NCBI GenBank assembly: GCA_027371725.1
Contig: DAHXMN010000050.1
Span: 1 to 5,234 of the forward strand
DNA: 5,234 nt
Source: Candidatus Woesearchaeota archaeon
GTDB lineage: Archaea > Nanobdellota > Nanobdellia > Woesearchaeales > UBA525
Direction of reading: 5' to 3'
Part shown: positions 4,347 through 5,234 of the stretch, one piece after another
Layout: every line of letters begins with the position of its first letter
Position numbering within the stretch: the stretch's first letter is position 1
Translations under genes and position numbers: made by a program
The notes under the pieces: model-generated
Told to the model about the DNA's origin: nothing
What the model saw: the letters and a program-made list of their open reading frames with translations, nothing else
The model's database searches: none

Positions 4347-5234
4347 TCAGTGTTTCTCGTGATTGACCGGCTGTCCGTCCTCGTCGGCGACGGCAGGCTT
4401 CTCGCCCCCTCCAGTGGTGCCGTGCCCCTGCGCACTGCGGCCTTTCCCGTTCCGCGCTGCCTTCTGCGCATCGTCCGCCTCGCGGAGGAGCTGGAGCTTG
4501 TTCAGCTCGGCCAGCCGGCGGGTGTAGAGCTGCATCGTCTTCGCGTAGACGTTCTTCTCCACGCCGTTCTCGACGAAGTAGCGCTGCTGCAGGCCCGCGA
4601 TTAGGTCGAGGAGCTCCTTCCGCTGGCGTTTCAGCTCCTCGAGCGTCGCCTGGCGGCGGAAGAGGCGCGTCTCCGCGTTCCGGAGCGAGATCCGCTCCTC
4701 CTGGATGGCGGCGAGCCGCTCGCGGTACGCGGCGGAGCGCGTGTTGTAGGCCCGGGCGCTGACGTTCTTCTCGGCGAAGAACCGCGTCTGGAGATCGGCG
4801 ATCATGGAGCCGAGAGTGCGTTCCTCCTCGTCGAGCGCCGCGAGGCGGGCGAGGCGCCTCTGTTCGCCGAGCCGGAGGTAGGCGACCGCTCCCGCAACGA
4901 GCGATCCGATCAGGAAGAGGAGGAGCGCCCACCAGTACGCGGCGAGGAACGCCGCGAGGCGTCGCCCGAGCCGGCTCTCCTCGGCCTGGACCTGGAACGA
5001 GTATGCCTCTTCCGCCTTGTCCATGCTGGTCGCGGCGTTCTCGAAGTCGCCCTTGCTGAAGAGGTCCGTAGCGAGGCCGAGGAGGCGCGAGACCGAGGAC
5101 AGGTCGTATCCTTTCGCCGTGCCGGCGCCGATCTCCGAGGTGAGGTTGGCGATCCGCGCGTCGAGGCCGAAGGCGATCTCCTTCGTCGCGTTGATCTTCG
5201 CGACGAGGTCCGTCACGCCCGTGTAGTCGAGTTG
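4347..5234 (-). CDS. Single-pass membrane protein with duplicated cytoplasmic helical repeat (N-terminus beyond window)
   Basis: 295 residues are visible. The frame is open to base 5234, so GTG 5216 is probably internal and the true start lies outside. Visible residues 1-90 are helical and probably outside the cell; LATDLFSKGDFENAATSMDKAEEAY (55-79) resembles a TPR-type hairpin. One transmembrane segment follows (about 94-120, WWALLLFLIGSLVAGAVAYL core), then RLGEQRRLARL, whose charges favour a cytoplasmic C-terminus. The tail contains two 40-residue repeats (141-180 and 208-247) that align without gaps at 14 identities: LQxRFF/YF, then Y...Y..RLA. This resembles the helical tails of archaeal surface or sensor-like membrane proteins. 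The last 45 residues are polar, Gly/Lys-rich and disordered. I do not recognise a named family. It converges on the signalling genes, so it is not in their operon, and any link to them is speculation. Confidence 0.85.
   Translation of the reverse strand, partial: QLDYTGVTDLVAKINATKEIAFGLDARIANLTSEIGAGTAKGYDLSSVSRLLGLATDLFSKGDFENAATSMDKAEEAYSFQVQAEESRLGRRLAAFLAAYWWALLLFLIGSLVAGAVAYLRLGEQRRLARLAALDEEERTLGSMIADLQTRFFAEKNVSARAYNTRSAAYRERLAAIQEERISLRNAETRLFRRQATLEELKRQRKELLDLIAGLQQRYFVENGVEKNVYAKTMQLYTRRLAELNKLQLLREADDAQKAARNGKGRSAQGHGTTGGGEKPAVADEDGQPVNHEKH

Noticed and set aside
3771..4471. Minus-strand reading frames 3771-4304 and 3989-4471 spanning the convergent gap
   Set aside because: They are mostly antisense to the P-loop-less RecA-like gene, overlap the tail of the membrane-protein gene out of frame, and show no domain pattern.

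Overview
The window looks archaeal. Two plus-strand genes are preceded by archaeal-type TATA boxes (TTTATATA and TTTATAAA), each centred about 33 nt before the start codon. The gene content is a KaiC-like RecA-superfamily ATPase, a winged-helix regulator, a CheY/CheC pair, a second RecA-fold protein without a P-loop, and a one-pass membrane protein with a charged helical tail. Coding DNA is GC-rich, while the main promoter region drops to about 16% GC. The protein style recalls uncultured DPANN-type archaea, but the lineage cannot be fixed from this sequence alone.

Layout. Minus strand, 1-1431: KaiC-family ATPase, whose 3' end runs off the left edge. Minus strand, 1521-2057: winged-helix regulator with a degenerate nucleotidyltransferase-like tail, probably first gene of an operon with the KaiC gene. 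2058-2401: 344-nt divergent regulatory region with four perfect 16-bp tandem repeats, two palindromes sharing their core motif, a very AT-rich stretch, a polypurine tract and the cheY TATA box. Plus strand, 2402-2854: CheY-type receiver with an N-terminal extension. Plus strand, 2968-3588: CheC-type phosphatase with its own promoter and only one intact active site. Plus strand, 3612-4154: P-loop-less RecA/KaiC-like protein, 23 nt behind cheC. 4155-4346: convergent intergenic region rich in inverted repeats. Minus strand, 4347-5234: membrane protein whose 5' end lies beyond the right edge.

How the parts may work together. CheY and CheC form a phosphorylation/dephosphorylation pair, but no CheA kinase, receptor or archaellum gene is in view. 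The receiver pair is flanked by an apparently active KaiC-like ATPase and an apparently inactive RecA-fold protein. This suggests a signalling module in which CheY output or input passes through RecA-fold partners. The winged-helix regulator probably controls its own operon, and perhaps cheY, through the TTATCG-type sites in the divergent region. The module and the regulatory link are inferences from gene order and shared motifs; the domain calls rest on the sequence.
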